A stretch of 64,000 nucleotides of DNA, taken from NCBI RefSeq assembly GCF_013373865.1, contig NC_050472.1:17685136-17749135 (forward strand), given 5' to 3'. Below, piece after piece: positions 1-11,440 of this stretch; within the stretch, counting starts at the first letter, position 1; each line of letters starts with the position of its first letter. Below the pieces are notes generated by a model that was not told the DNA's origin, did no database searches, and saw nothing but the letters and a program-made list of their open reading frames with translations. A program made the position numbers and the translations under genes. This DNA is from Monomorium pharaonis (taxonomy: Eukaryota; Arthropoda; Insecta; Hymenoptera; Formicidae).

Positions 1-691
1 GATCTGAAAATTCTCATTATATTATTGGACCAACAATCAGGTTACACAAATAATCCGTGTTTTCTATGTGAATGAAATAGTAGAGATCGAACGAACCATT
101 ACATAAGAAAAGAAAGGCCGACAAGGACGTCTTTGCAACTTGGGTCTAAATACATCATAAATAAACCGTTAGTTGAGCCTTTAAAAGTTTTTCTCCCATT
201 TTTTCATATCAAAGAAGGACTTATGAAACAATGGATGAAAAATTCTGAATAAAAATGCTACCAGTATTTACACAAAAAATTTCCGAATATTTCTGATGCA
301 AAATTGCGGGAAGAAATTTTTGATGAACTTCAAATATGTAAAATGTTGAGACACGATAATTTTGTCACCAAAATGAATAAAAACGGAAGAGCAGCATGTT
401 TTAAAGGTGTTACAGAAAATTTTAGGAAACCACAAAAGTCAAGATTACAGAGTAAGAATAGCGGAAATGGTGGAGAACTATAGAAAACTAGGTTACTGAA
501 TGAATCTTAAGTTGCATTTTTTGGATTCTCATATTGACTACTTTCCAGAAAATCTAGGTGATTATAGTGCAGAACAGGGAGAAAAATTTTATCAGAATAT
601 CAAGGAGATGGAGCATCGATATCAAAGCAAGTGGGATGTGAACATAATGGCTGATTTCTGCCGGACGCTTAAACGAGATGTCTCTCTGTGA
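1..691 (+). pseudogene. 3' half of FPENL-family element gene (uncharacterised, broken)
   Basis: The window opens inside a decayed coding region. Its last part (500-691) is open and reads FLDSHIDYFPENLGDY, then GEKFYQNIKEMEHRYQSKW and ADFCRTLKRDV. I recognise this as the C-terminus of a protein family of unknown function that is repeated many times in arthropod genomes. Upstream, 1-480 matches the minus-strand copy at 57421-58134, including a CFLCEWDSR-like stretch that here reads cysteine-phenylalanine-leucine-cysteine-glutamate then stop. In-frame stops and frame changes mean it is not functional. The acidic residues in FPENLG and the GERFHQD-like motif recall an RNase-H-like catalytic core, but that is a guess. 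The 3' flank carries the terminal repeat of the same element (936-1050), so the gene belongs to a mobile unit. Confidence 0.6.
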
Positions 692-935
692 AAGGGAAAA
701 AACGTAAGAGAAAGGCATTGCATAGAATCTTCGAGAATAAAAGAGTTACATATAATAGAAAAAGGGAGTAAATTTTCTACGTTATTTATTCATAGAAGTT
801 CAGACTTGTCATACGTATTAAATTTTCCCGTATTTTCGGGTAATGTGGTTACGCAAGCTTGTACGCTTTGGATTACATATTTGTTACTCGAACAGTTTTT
901 ACAAGGTTTTTTTTGAGGTTAGGAAATGAGCCAAT

Positions 936-1050
936 TCAGCAATTTTCACCTTGCATTTCGATTTAGCGGGTCAAAATACGTAAGGATTGACTAATCTGGT
1001 CCGCCGGATTTTTTGAACCATTTTTTTTTGTGTACCTGCGTAATTACTTG
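936..1050 (+). repeat. Terminal repeat unit of the FPENL element
   Basis: One copy of a roughly 115-bp unit with the landmarks AATTCAGCAATT, TTAGCGGGTCAAAATACGTA and GGTCCGCCGGA, ending in TTTGTGTACCTGCGTAATTAC. The same unit occurs in tandem at 58325-58570 and inverted at 53500-54240, bracketing the second copy of the gene. It therefore marks the element end. Confidence 0.65.
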
Positions 1051-1990
1051 TTTTGTGAAAGTACGAGGTAAGGAGTATCTGTGGGTGGGTAACTCAAAAG
1101 GTTTTGCGGTAGTTTAAATACATTGTTAAATTTGAAAAGTTAAATAAAAAAACACGTTGCGGTTCACAGCACCAATTGTAATTCTATTCAGTATGTTAAC
1201 TTGGATGGACAATTTGGAATTGATGTTTCACAACGTGACTTGAGCCCATTGGCTACTGTTATTTTGCGCTCCTTTCTTTTCAACGATTTTCGTGACACAT
1301 GGTCAAATCATGACTAATTTACTGCTCCGTCAATTTAAATGTTTTTATATACCTTTGAAAATGACTTTAAAGTAAGTCAAAATGCGTACGATTTTTATGT
1401 GTAAAGCGTTATCTGTCATCTTTTATATGCCAAGCATTGTTTTTAATGTTTACATTGAATTAATATTTTTTACGTTGTATTAAATTTAAAATTTAATAAA
1501 AAATTTGTTATTTACTCTCTGATTTCTGTGTTCACACCGTATATTTATCATTTGTATTTTTATTTAATAAATTAACAATTATTTTAAATAAAGAATTATA
1601 CTTATCCCCTATACACACACACATTAACATTTTCTACGAAAATAATGATATCAAAATATTTTGCGCCAACTGTAAGACCGGTTAATTATAAAAACTAAAA
1701 CATCAAATTTACTACTATTCTTTGGCTAGTATTTATAACTTGAATTTGTAATAATTGTTTTAAGTTTATCTTAAAAATACTACATTATTATTTCGTTTAC
1801 TACGGAGCATTTGAAATTGAACTTAAGACAATCTTGAGTATAAGATTAGATTATAAATACAAATCTGTGATATTGAAATACTTGCTGCTTTGCAGAAGAA
1901 CAAGGATGAAATAAAAAAGAATAATAGCATAAAGCAAATAAATCAATATATTATTACTACTAAATGTATTATTATAAATACATAACAATA
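1051..1990. other. No gene seen (AT-rich)
   Basis: AT-rich sequence with stops in all frames. I see no coding, RNA or clear terminal-repeat signal here. Confidence 0.5.
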
Positions 1991-2042
1991 AATGTTTTTT
2001 TTGTCCCCCCCCCCCCCTCCCCGAAACGGCGTTGCACTGCAT

Positions 2043-2074
<32 letters not shown>

Positions 2075-2164
2075 CGGAGGGAGAAAAATAACATTGTGTA
2101 ATGTGTATACATATACGTATATGCATATATAGCATGTATTTACATATATACATGTGTGTGTATT

Positions 2165-2243
<79 letters not shown>

Positions 2244-2343
2244 CTCCTCTCTCCCTCCCTCCCCCTCTCTCTCTACCCCTCTCTCCCTCCCTCCCTCCCT
2301 CCCTCCCTCCCTCTCCCTCTCTCTCTCTCTCTCTTCCTCTCTC
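1991..2343. repeat. Low-complexity tract: C-run, GA run and long CT/CCCT run
   Basis: A run of C near 2006-2020, (GA)n near 2051-2074, then pure (CT)n from about 2168 to 2240, grading into CCCT-rich sequence up to 2343. The CT tract is the left side of the pyrimidine array into which LINE-A appears to have inserted; its right side is at 8233-8375. Confidence 0.9.
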
Positions 2344-3432
2344 TATGGAATGTTGATGACAGTTGACGTGTCGAACATCGCTCTGTCTTTATAGTGTGTT
2401 TTGAGAAGAAAAGAGAGCAGTAGAGAAGTACAAAATTAGTGTGGCGATAGTTCTATAGATGGGTGATAACAGGAATTGTTATCTAGCTGGGAAATACAGA
2501 TCTGTGAATAGCTGAAGTAGATTTCTATAATCATGTGTATCAACGACGTTATGACAAGCAAGCACTGACGTGGTTGAAATCTGCTGACGTGTAGCAAATT
2601 CGACAGCGGCGGAACACAGGTGTCAACGATCGATAAATTATGAAAGAGGACACCGAATATCGATGTTTGGCATGCAAGAAGGCTAATAAAACTGAAGTAG
2701 TACAATGCAAATCATGCGTTAAACTGTTTTACCATCCACGCTGTGTTAGTAAACACAAAATTTATGATAGAAATAATGAACTAGTGCCAGGGTCCCTTTG
2801 CAAAATTTGGGATAGAGAGTGAAATTGGAGAAGTAAAGAAAACGGCAAGTAGCAACAGAGATAGGCTCGGATCGACGGGAGCATCTGGAAGACTAAGCAC
2901 AAGTACGAGTGGATCGGCAAATGTGGACCTAAAAATTGATCGGCTCATGAGAACAAAAGAAATAAAAAACGAGACTATATGTAAGAAAGAAATTAATGTG
3001 ATAATAAAGGAAATTATCCAGTATAAGTTAAAGAATATCAAAGAAGAGCTAGAAGAAGTAAGAAGGATGCTGTCCACTGGACCTAGTAATTCAAGAGGAG
3101 CATAGAAGAATTATAGTGAGATAGTTAAAGAAAAGAAAATGTTATAATTGTTAAACCTAAGGTCCTGCAAGAAAATATTGATACGGCTATGTTAATAAAA
3201 AAGAAAGTAGATATAAAGAATATGGAAATGGGAATAACGAAAATAAGGAGAGGAAACAATAGTACATTCATCTTGGGCTATGAGAATGGAAAAGAAATAG
3301 CAAAATTGAAAACTACAGTGCAAAGCAAGCTGGGTGATGACTTTAAAGTTACTGAGTCACTACAGATGAAGCCGAAAATAAAAATTGTTTATATTGACAA
3401 AGAAGAATGGAACTTGAGTGATAAAGAATTAA

Positions 3433-4328
3433 GGGAGCATAGCAGTTTGACGCTACCAAAAAAAGGCATTCTTCATGAATTTTTTTCACAGCCAAGAGAC
3501 TAACTATAAAAATGATACTTTTTGCATAATAAAGTACACCTTTTGTAATTCTCGTACAAATTTTATTGTACTAGTTTAGTTAAAAAAATCCCCCCCCTTT
3601 CACCGTCGTGTAGTTACCCGTGCGCGCCACGCATGATTCTGCGGTAACCATAATATCTCCTTGCCCGTTCATCCGAAACACAAAAACCAAACGGGATCTT
3701 AAAGAAGAGTAAATTCCCTTGTCTATGTCGTATCCGATTTTTAAAATTCAAATTTTAAACAAAATGGCGGATCTTTAAAATTAGAATGCCGATTTTTGGC
3801 CAAAAATTTTATTTTTGATTGTTAAAAAAAAATAGAAAAAATTTGAATTTTAAAAATCGGATACGACAAAGACAAGCAAATTTCATAAGCTTTTAGTTTA
3901 AAAAAAAGGTAGATCGGTTGATCCGTTTTTAAGTTATCATGGTTACCGACTTTAAAAACATGGTTTTGAGAAAAACGCGTTTAAAATTTTCGAACGATGT
4001 TACTCTATTGTAAAACTGAATTCATTAAACTTATTATCGTCAATTCCTGGGCCATACAGGGAACCCTCCTGTTCAAGATCTGTCTCTATTTGTTCATTTT
4101 TAGAGAGACGGTGACTTATACGAGCCTTCCGTGTCGCGTGCTGTGCCCGGATGTCAAAAAGGGCAAGCGCACGCCTGTGCACGGCCCGATAAAATATATT
4201 GTGTAACTTTTTTACTTATTGGAATTTAAAAAAACAGTTTTTGGACGACATTCTTGAAGGTTTAAACTGTCGAAAAATGCAATAAAAAAAATATCGATTT
4301 TTTTAACCCGACAAACTGCTATGCCCCC
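3433..4328. mobile_element. TTAA-flanked DNA transposon (piggyBac-like) inside LINE-A ORF1
   Basis: It is bounded by TTAA at 3429-3432 and 4329-4332. The terminal inverted repeats are GGGAGCATAGCAGTTTG on the left and, inverted, CAAACTGCTATGCCCCC on the right. Removing it rejoins the LINE-A reading frame across one TTAA. The interior has long inverted runs (AAATTTTTAAAATT type), the motif AAAACGCGTTTAAA, and a short minus-strand ORF (4182-4000) ending in EGSLYGPGIDD-like residues. The same interior style occurs in the elements at 27067 and 54621, so these are related families with different tips. No transposase is seen, so it is non-autonomous. Confidence 0.85.
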
Positions 4329-4531
4329 TTAATTGATCCAATTAAAAAGTAAAATAAACACAAGAAGAAAATAATATGAGACTAGTGAAAAGATTAAAGT
4401 CTCAATCTAATAAAAGAGGTAAAACAGAAGGCGCCATAATAATTGAACTAGATGAAAAAACACATAAATTAATGTTGAGCCAAGGAAAAGTAAATATAGG
4501 ATGGAAAAGATGTCCTGTATTTAATCATATT

Positions 4532-5109
4532 TGTTGTGAGCGTTTGCTCGTTTTGGGAATTCTTTCCCGTTAGTAGTTGGGATCGTTCTGCCTGAAGGGT
4601 TAGGACCCAAAGGGTGAAGGTTCGGCTCGGTGTATGAGAGAAAAGAAGACGCTTCTTACTTTCTTGTTCGTTGTCTTTTATTTCTTTCTTGCGCTTACAA
4701 TCAGCTGTGTTGATGTCACGTAACACTCGCGATAAGGTTTACAGTATGCGACGATGCTCGGTCGCTGTTATGATACTCTCCGCTCGGTCACGGCGTGGTC
4801 GCGTTTATATATTATGATATCTGGCGCAATTTCGGGGGCCAGTGACCGGGCGTCGGTAGCTTCCGCGAGGCTAAGCGTTTCGACATCGGAACGCGGTAGC
4901 CTTGCAGTTTAATTTTGCAGCGTAGGGCCTATTTCTAGGGCGATACGAACTGCTTCCGAGTGCGCTGTTGTAATCTCACGGAAGTTAATTGGGACTTCTG
5001 TGAGCGCAGCGGATTCTTGTGCGTCTTTCGAAAGAGGTGCTTCTTGCAACGTCTTTCGAAAGATGCGTGTCGCAATTTTAATAGATATAGTTGTAATCGG
5101 CTTACAACA
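4532..5109 (+). mobile_element. Solo LTR of an LTR retrotransposon, inside LINE-A ORF1
   Basis: A 578-bp unit starting TGTTGTGAGC and ending TTACAACA (TG...CA). It is flanked by the 4-bp duplication TATT at 4528-4531 and 5110-5113. The LINE-A zinc-knuckle frame continues across the target site, which confirms the ends. GC content is higher than the surroundings. The 4-bp duplication suits Gypsy or BEL/Pao. The LTR at 30801-31518, read on the minus strand, starts with the same TGTTGTGAGCG, so both come from related families. Confidence 0.9.
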
Positions 5110-5390
5110 TATTAGTGTCAAGAGATGCTGAGGCTATCACCATTTTGCGAAATACTGTACGCGAAATGAGGTGTGCCATAAATGTGTAGGTAATCACAAA
5201 TCAAATGAGTGTACAACAAATAAGAAGAAATGTGTAAATTGTATGTATAAAAACTAAATGTACAATCTGAAGATAAAAGATGACCATGATGCACTGAGCC
5301 CGGAATGTCCGACGTTCAAGAGGGTTCTACAAGAGGAGAAGAGAAGGGCCGGCTGGGAAAATGCAAAATAGCAATCACAGAAGGAAGAAG

Positions 5391-8174
5391 AACTGATACT
5401 GTATACAAATGTGCAAAGTTTGATAGCGCATAAAGATGAAATACATAATCAAGTTATAAAGAAGATTCATCCAGCAATTATAGCATTGTCTGAAACGCTG
5501 ACATCGGAAATAGAAGATAGTGAAGTGAATGTGCCGGGTTATAATATAATCAGATGTGATGGAGAGAACAGAAATACAGGAGGTCTAATATTATATCTAA
5601 GAGAAGACATTAAATATGAATTGATATGAATTAAATCTATAAGTGCGAATTGTTGGTGCGTTGCGATAGATGTAAGAGAAAAATTATATAAAGGCGCGCT
5701 GATGATGAGTATATCACTCACCGAGTGCCTCGATTTTTTAAGATTCTTGAAAGAAGCTGCAGAGGATTTGGTGATAAAAGGAGAATGTATGATAGTAGGA
5801 AACTTTAACATAGATTTTAAGATAGATTTATTTTACACAAATAAATTACGAACAATAATGTCTAGTCTAGGTATGAAACAACTAGTTAATAGTCTGACGA
5901 GAATTATGAAAGACAGTCAGACAATGATAGACCTAGTCTTTGCCAATAATGTGGCACAGGTATATGTGGTCCATGAGCCGAAAATAACCAATGCGTGGAT
6001 AAAAACTGTATTAGAAAAGAAAAAAGATGTTAATAAATATAGAGTATTTACTGCGAGAAATTATAAAAAATTTAGCATTGAGGAATTTAATTTACTAGTA
6101 GAGAAAAATATAAATGAGCAAAATCTAGCTTAAGAAATCAACGAACGAGCTTGTAGGTTTGTAAATAGTATAGTCGATGCGCTGGATATTACAGCGCCAA
6201 GAAAAGAATTTCGAATTCCGAAAGTCTGGGGAGAAAAAGTGTGGTTTTCAGATGAGATTAGGGAAGCAGCAACTAGTAGAGATAAGGCATACAGGAGAGC
6301 TATAACTGAAAATACGGAGTACAGCTGGGTACAATATAAAACAGAGAGGATGCAGTAGTAAAATTAATTAGGGAAAAGAAAAAGGAGTATTATGAGGCTA
6401 TGATAGATGACAATAGGGATGATCCTGCGAACATGTGGAAAGTATTGAAAGAATTAGTTAAAGGGGAATCAACAGGGGCAAAAGAAATAAATAATATAGA
6501 CTTTGAAATATTAGATAAGACAATTGAATATAATTTAGCTGATAAATTTAATATGTATTATATACAAAGTAATCAGAATATAGTAGATTCAATAGAAAGT
6601 ACAAATAAAAATGTAAACAGAAGAAGAAGTATTTATGTTATTGAAGATAAAAGATATTTTGAAGACTTTAAACTAATAAATACAAAGGACTCAAAAGTAA
6701 TTATTATGCAGCTACTGCGGAAAAAAGGTACAGAAGAGGAAATAACTAGCGATATATTAAAAGGGATATTGCCAGTTATTAAAGAAGAATTTGTTAATGT
6801 TGCTCACAGAATTGGAAGATATCGACAATAATACCGATACCAAAGATTGAAAAAGCTAGGAAGGCAAGCGAATTTAGACCGTTTAATATTCTACCGATAT
6901 ACGAGAAAGTCTTAGAATTAGTAGTTAAGAAACAAATTGAGGATTACTTTGAATCTAATGAGTATATAACAGAGCATCAATCAGGTTTCAGGAAACATTA
7001 TTTGTGTGAAACGGCAATTCAAACTGTTATTAATGACTGGAAAATATTAATTAGTGAGGGGAAAGTAATAGGAGTAATATTTATGGATCTCAAAAGAGTA
7101 TTTGAAACAATAGATAGAAATAGATTAATAGAAAAATTATATCAATATGGTATTAGAGGAAATGTTTTAGAATGCGTAAAAACATCTTAAAGATTGATTG
7201 CAACAAGTTCGTATTGGTAATAATTGTTCAAAATTAATGCGGTCTGAGCACGGTGTGCCACAGGGATCTGTGTTGGGGCCCTTGTTGTTTATTATATATA
7301 TTAATGATATAATAAAAATTTACCCAGAAGGCTATAGTATAAAAATGTTCACAGATGATACACTAATATATGTAACTGAAGAAGGTAGTGCAGAAATAGA
7401 AGGGAAAATGAATCTAACATTTAATATAGTAGAAGAGTGGATGAAGATGAATGTGCTAAGAATGAATGCCAGCAAAACAAAATTTATGGTTTTGAGAAGT
7501 ATAAGAAAGGAATTAAAGGGAAATATTGTACTGAAATGCCTAGACGAACGGAAATAGAGCATGTAGACGTAATAAAGTATTTAGGTATAATTATTGATGA
7601 TAGGCTTAGATTTAAGGACCACTGTGATTATATGTTAAAGAAAATTGGGAAAAAAATGGGTTTCTTAAATACGATAGGAAATTACATATCGGCATACACG
7701 AGGTGTATTATATATAAGTCGATAATAGCACCCTATTTTGAATATTGTGCAGCATTACTGGTAGATATGGGAGAAACGCAATTGAATAAATTGCAAGTAG
7801 CACAGAATCGGGCTATGTGAGTAATATTACAATGTAATAGATACACCAAAATAGAACATATGTTACAAATGTTGCAATTTATGTCTATAAAACAGAGACT
7901 ACACTATAATGTATGCATATTTATATTTAAGATTCTACATAACTTGGCGCCAAATTACTTAAGGGATAGACTAGAAGTAATTAGTAATGAAGATAGAAGG
8001 AAAACAAGAGAGGAAGGGACTATCGCAATAAAATTCGTTAGAACTAAAAGTGCGCAAAAAAGCGTGTGTCACGTGGGCGTAAAATTATACAATACCTTGC
8101 CAGCAGAAATTAGAAGTGAAAGAATTGATGTATTTAAACGGATGTTAAAGAAGCATGTATGTAAATCTATGTAA
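5391..8174 (+). pseudogene. LINE-A ORF2: endonuclease plus reverse transcriptase, broken
   Basis: An apurinic-type endonuclease spans about 5398-6130: TNVQSL at the start, then ALSETL and, later, VGNFNIDFK. The linker (6150-6830) leads to the reverse transcriptase: motif A region IFMDLKRVFETIDR near 7080, motif B GVPQGSVLGPLLF near 7255, and the catalytic box FTDDTLIYV near 7347. Related elements usually have FADD, so the alanine is changed to threonine. The C-terminal part runs to 8174. Frames change several times (for example near 5630, 6133-6400, 6831, 7190, 7557 and 7820) and there are in-frame stops, so no full-length protein can be made. It would have copied LINE RNA into the target site. 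Confidence 0.85.
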
Positions 8175-8203
8175 AACATAATAGCTGAGAAAGCTAAATA
8201 AAC

Positions 8204-8234
<31 letters not shown>

Positions 8235-8375
8235 TCTCCCCCCCTCTCTCTCCCCCTCTCCCCCCTCCCTCTCTTCCTCCCTCTCTTCCTCCCTCTTTTC
8301 CTCCCTCCTTCCCTCCCTCTCTTCCTCTCTCCCTCCCTCCCTCCCTCCCTCCCGCCCTTCCTCCCCCCCTCTCTG
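8204..8375 (+). repeat. (AATC)n LINE tail followed by CT/CCCT-rich tract
   Basis: About seven AATC units close LINE-A, directly followed by about 140 bp of CT- and C-rich sequence. This matches the pyrimidine tract upstream of the element at 2161-2343, so LINE-A sits within one pyrimidine array. Confidence 0.9.
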
Positions 8376-9990
8376 TCCGTGTAAGTAATTCTTTCCCCCA
8401 AATATTATTTAGTACAATTAACTTAAAATTAACAGTGTGGCCAACAGAATATGTCTATTTGGCAATACCAAATATAACAGTTTCATAAAAAAATAATATG
8501 ATGAAGTGAACGGTTTTACAATGTATTGAAAGAGATAAAAAACATGAAATCTTGTCTGATACATTTACAACAAAGTATACAGACTATGTCACTCATTGTC
8601 AGCTGTGAATGTGGTCTATAGCCTTTAAGTAACTTAAACTGTCACTTGCAAAGTTGACATGCTTGAGAAATTTCCGTAAGAGCGATGCTTTTGTTTCCCA
8701 TTACAAGCTGCCACATGATTATATATTCCAAGAGCATTAATTAAAACAAGGATAAAATAGGTTTATTATCAATAACTGTAAAAGAACAATAAGTATAATA
8801 ATAAATGTACAATTACAGTTTAACTACAAATTTAACTGCAAAATAGTAATAAATATAATTAAATATGCTATATTAAATTGATAACAAGAGATGAAAAGTA
8901 AAATATGGGATGACGTATCGTTCCATATTTGAGAAATCAACTCGTAGTCATTTTGTAGTCTTTCGTCTCATGTATGCCTCAAAAAAATACGGAATGAAAG
9001 ATATAAATAAAAATTTCGAATATGATTTTTATGAATGTATGAAGAGAATTGTATTAATTATAATAAATTGTTTTGGGAACAACGAAATATTTAAATACTT
9101 ACTTAGTTTTTGATTTGACTAAGAGCCTTATCGGTATATTTATGTCTCTTATCCATATAATGATAAACCTCAGTGAACTTCAACAGCAACATACACCTTA
9201 GATGAAAGAGAATTTTGTAACAGCCAACAATTTTTCATAATAAAATTTCTTATTGTTTTTTCTGAAAATTTAAATAATAAATATAATAATAATAATAATA
9301 ATATGATTATTTCATCAAATAGTTTGTTTTTTCTAAAATCTTTTGCAAAGATTTTCTCGGAACAAGTTAGATCTTGTAATACGAATAACTTCTAATACAG
9401 AAAATTAATTGTTCACTTTATCCTATCCTTTTTGGAGGGAAAATTATGTTATTTGATACCTTCAAGGTTTGTTCTGTCGGGCACTCTGTAAATTCCGAGC
9501 TTTGTAGTTAATTACATTTTTCTCCTTACCACTCACTTTTTTCTTTTATCTATTCTTCTTTTACTTTAATTTTTAATAAAGTGTTTCTTCCTCTCTTTCT
9601 TTTAATATCACTAAAAATGAAACATAACACAAAGTAATAATCTTATCTCAGAATACTTATTCCATACAAAAAATAAAAATTTTGTGTAACTGATTATACA
9701 ATGCATAGTGTTATACTAATGTTTAAATTAGGCACAGCTGTATTTCCCTGCACGATATAATTCACAATGTAATATGCAAATTGTACATAAAACTAAAAAC
9801 TAACTCACCTTGCGCATGTCAACACGTCACGAACGTCGAACTTGAATATTGAATATGAAATATGAAAAATGTCACATCTTAGACGTGAAACTCGCCGCAC
9901 ATTACCTCGACACGCGGACGGTGCGAATGCAACCGCCAATCATGACACGTAATTTCTCGTGTCCGTGTCACTCGTATCATAAATAAATAT
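8376..9990. other. No gene seen
   Basis: AT-rich sequence with a short (AAT)n run near 9285-9303. The longest open stretch (8910-9113) has no recognisable motif and is treated as chance. Confidence 0.5.
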
Positions 9991-9999
9991 ATAAAATCG

Positions 10000-10300
10000 T
10001 AAGCCCTCTCTTGCGCGAAAAGCAAAAGTACAAGTCCCCACCATCTGTTCCGACGACGACGATGACAATGATAATAACGACGTTTTTTAAAAATATTTTT
10101 ACTCTTGATGCGAAACATTAAATCGCGATATCTTTGCTTGTAAGTCACATAGCGAAAAAATAAAAACACTTTTGTTATATAAATCAATTCAGCTATTGAG
10201 AATTTGATAACTACGGAATCTCGCAAACGCCGTCTGCGTAATAGAGGCATGGCAGTGTCTCGCGCGCGTACACTTGCCGTGAGGCACTACCGTGCCTCTT
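10000..10300 (+). repeat. Dispersed repeat, copy 1 (ends CACTACCGTGCCTCTT)
   Basis: It shares blocks in the same order with 11150-11440 and 59720-60236: an AACGACGTTTTTTAA-like block, a TCGCGATATCT block, and a terminal GTCTCGCGCGCG then GGCACTACCGTGCCTCTT. The family is unknown and no coding content is seen. Confidence 0.5.
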
Positions 10301-10730
10301 AAGTCGATATCTAATATATTAGACGTCAACTCGACATTGAATATTATACGTAGAAAAAAGCTCTTAGCAGTCCACAAACCAAAATCTCGAAATTTTATAG
10401 AAAATTCTATTCCAGTGATCAATATATAACAAATGAATTCTAAAAATGACATCCTCAGAGCATGAGACATTTAAATTGCCATATTTCTAGACATACATTT
10501 AGATAGACGTAGTTCAGATCTCTTCGATATTGATCAGATGTCGAATCGAATTAGCCTTCTTGCTGGGGTCACGCATGCGCAAAAATGTCGTGTACATACT
10601 TTCCAGAAGCATGCATGTATTTGGCATAGGTTAGCCGTCTAATTTTAAAATCTATGGGCGCGAGCGAGCTACTGGCGATCCACGCGACCCATTATATATG
10701 ATGCTATAATGACGATGCAAATGCCACGTG

Positions 10731-11120
10731 CCCAGATAGCCAAATGTTTTGATGTTGCAATCATGTTGCCAACAATCGTTGCAGCAACTAATTTAGACAA
10801 ACTCGGAACATGGTGAAACAGCATTATGTCTGCTAGATTGAACTCATGTGAATTTTATTTTTAACAATGGCAAATTGATAGCAACGTATCCGCATCACTT
10901 GTTATTAATCATTTGTTGTTGCCATGTTGGTGCTATATCGCAAACAATATAATGTATCATTACCTTTTTTATAATATCCCTAACTGATTGCATATATAAA
11001 TAATTATGTTACTGAATTCGTAATGTGTTTTATTTCGATGTCAACAAATGTATAGCAAATCTATAACACATGCAATGCATTAGTTTACTCAAAATGCTAC
11101 ATCGCGCTTGGTTATCTGGG
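10731..11120. mobile_element. MITE with CCCAGATAGCCAA ends
   Basis: It begins CCCAGATAGCCAAATG and ends, inverted, CTTGGTTATCTGGG. The interior is rich in TTGCAAC/GTTGCCA-type words. It is 390 bp with no coding content. The tip shares CCCAGATAGC with the larger element at 24181-25712. The right flank is TA; the left flank is TG, possibly a decayed TA duplication. Confidence 0.75.
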
Positions 11121-11149
11121 TAGTAGCTGATACGCGAGATGGATTTGTG

Positions 11150-11440
11150 ACCTTTATGCCGTAGAAATGCCTATAAGGTTAACGACGATGACAACGACGT
11201 ATCTTAAATGAAATTTTGACATTTTGGACTTTGCGTCGCGATTCATAGGGCATATAGAGGAAAAATAAAATTTTTTCTTACATAAATTGACCCCAAGCTT
11301 TTGATTGAGCTTAGTTAGAACTCGATTGGTTTAGCCGTTTCTTAGATAATTTTGGGTGTTCGCAAATTGCATGTAAAATACACAGTTGGTCTCATATTCT
11401 TTTGGCGCGAAACACTACCGTGTCTTGCGATAGAAATACT
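11150..11440 (+). repeat. Dispersed repeat, copy 2
   Basis: Same family as 10000-10300 and 59720-60236. Shared landmarks are GACGACGTATCTTAA, GGACTTTGCGTCGCGAT, GTTAGAACTCGATTGGTTTA and a terminal AACACTACCGTGTCTTG. Confidence 0.6.

Larger units (their letters stand above)
2640..5390 (+). pseudogene. LINE-A ORF1 (RNA-binding/gag-like), broken and interrupted
   Basis: The ATG at 2640 starts a PHD-like finger (CLACKKA, then VQCKSC, then FYHPRC), residues about 9-45. After a frame change near 2820 comes a serine-rich linker and a lysine/glutamate-rich predicted coiled coil (2923-3105), then an RRM-like stretch (3189-3428). A TTAA element (3433-4328) splits the next part. The frame resumes at about 4333 with a basic segment (4376-4520). 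A solo LTR (4532-5109) falls within the zinc-knuckle region, which continues at 5114 with GYHHFAKYC, CHKCVGNHKSNEC and KKCVNC. In-frame stops are visible at about 5132 (UGA where a tryptophan is likely) and at about 5257. The role would be nucleic-acid binding in the retrotransposon RNP. Confidence 0.75.
2344..8231 (+). mobile_element. LINE-A: non-LTR retrotransposon with PHD-type ORF1 and EN-RT ORF2
   Basis: The layout is a 5' leader (2344-2639), ORF1 (2640 to about 5390, interrupted by two later insertions), ORF2 with endonuclease and reverse transcriptase (about 5391-8174), and a short 3' end finishing in (AATC)n at 8204-8231. The ORF1 type (PHD-like finger, coiled coil, zinc knuckles) and the GVPQGSVLGPLLF and F-x-DD reverse transcriptase motifs place it in the broad CR1/Jockey/I group; the clade is not resolved. 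It is flanked on both sides by CT-rich tract. ORF1 and ORF2 both carry stops or frameshifts. Subtracting the TTAA element and the solo LTR, the element is about 4.4 kb. Confidence 0.85.

Noticed and set aside
2101..2394. Serine/leucine/proline-rich ORFs
   Set aside because: Pure translation of the CT microsatellite.
9879..10470. Two minus-strand arginine-rich ORFs
   Set aside because: They lie in a dispersed repeat, share no protein-level match with the other copies, and have no motif.
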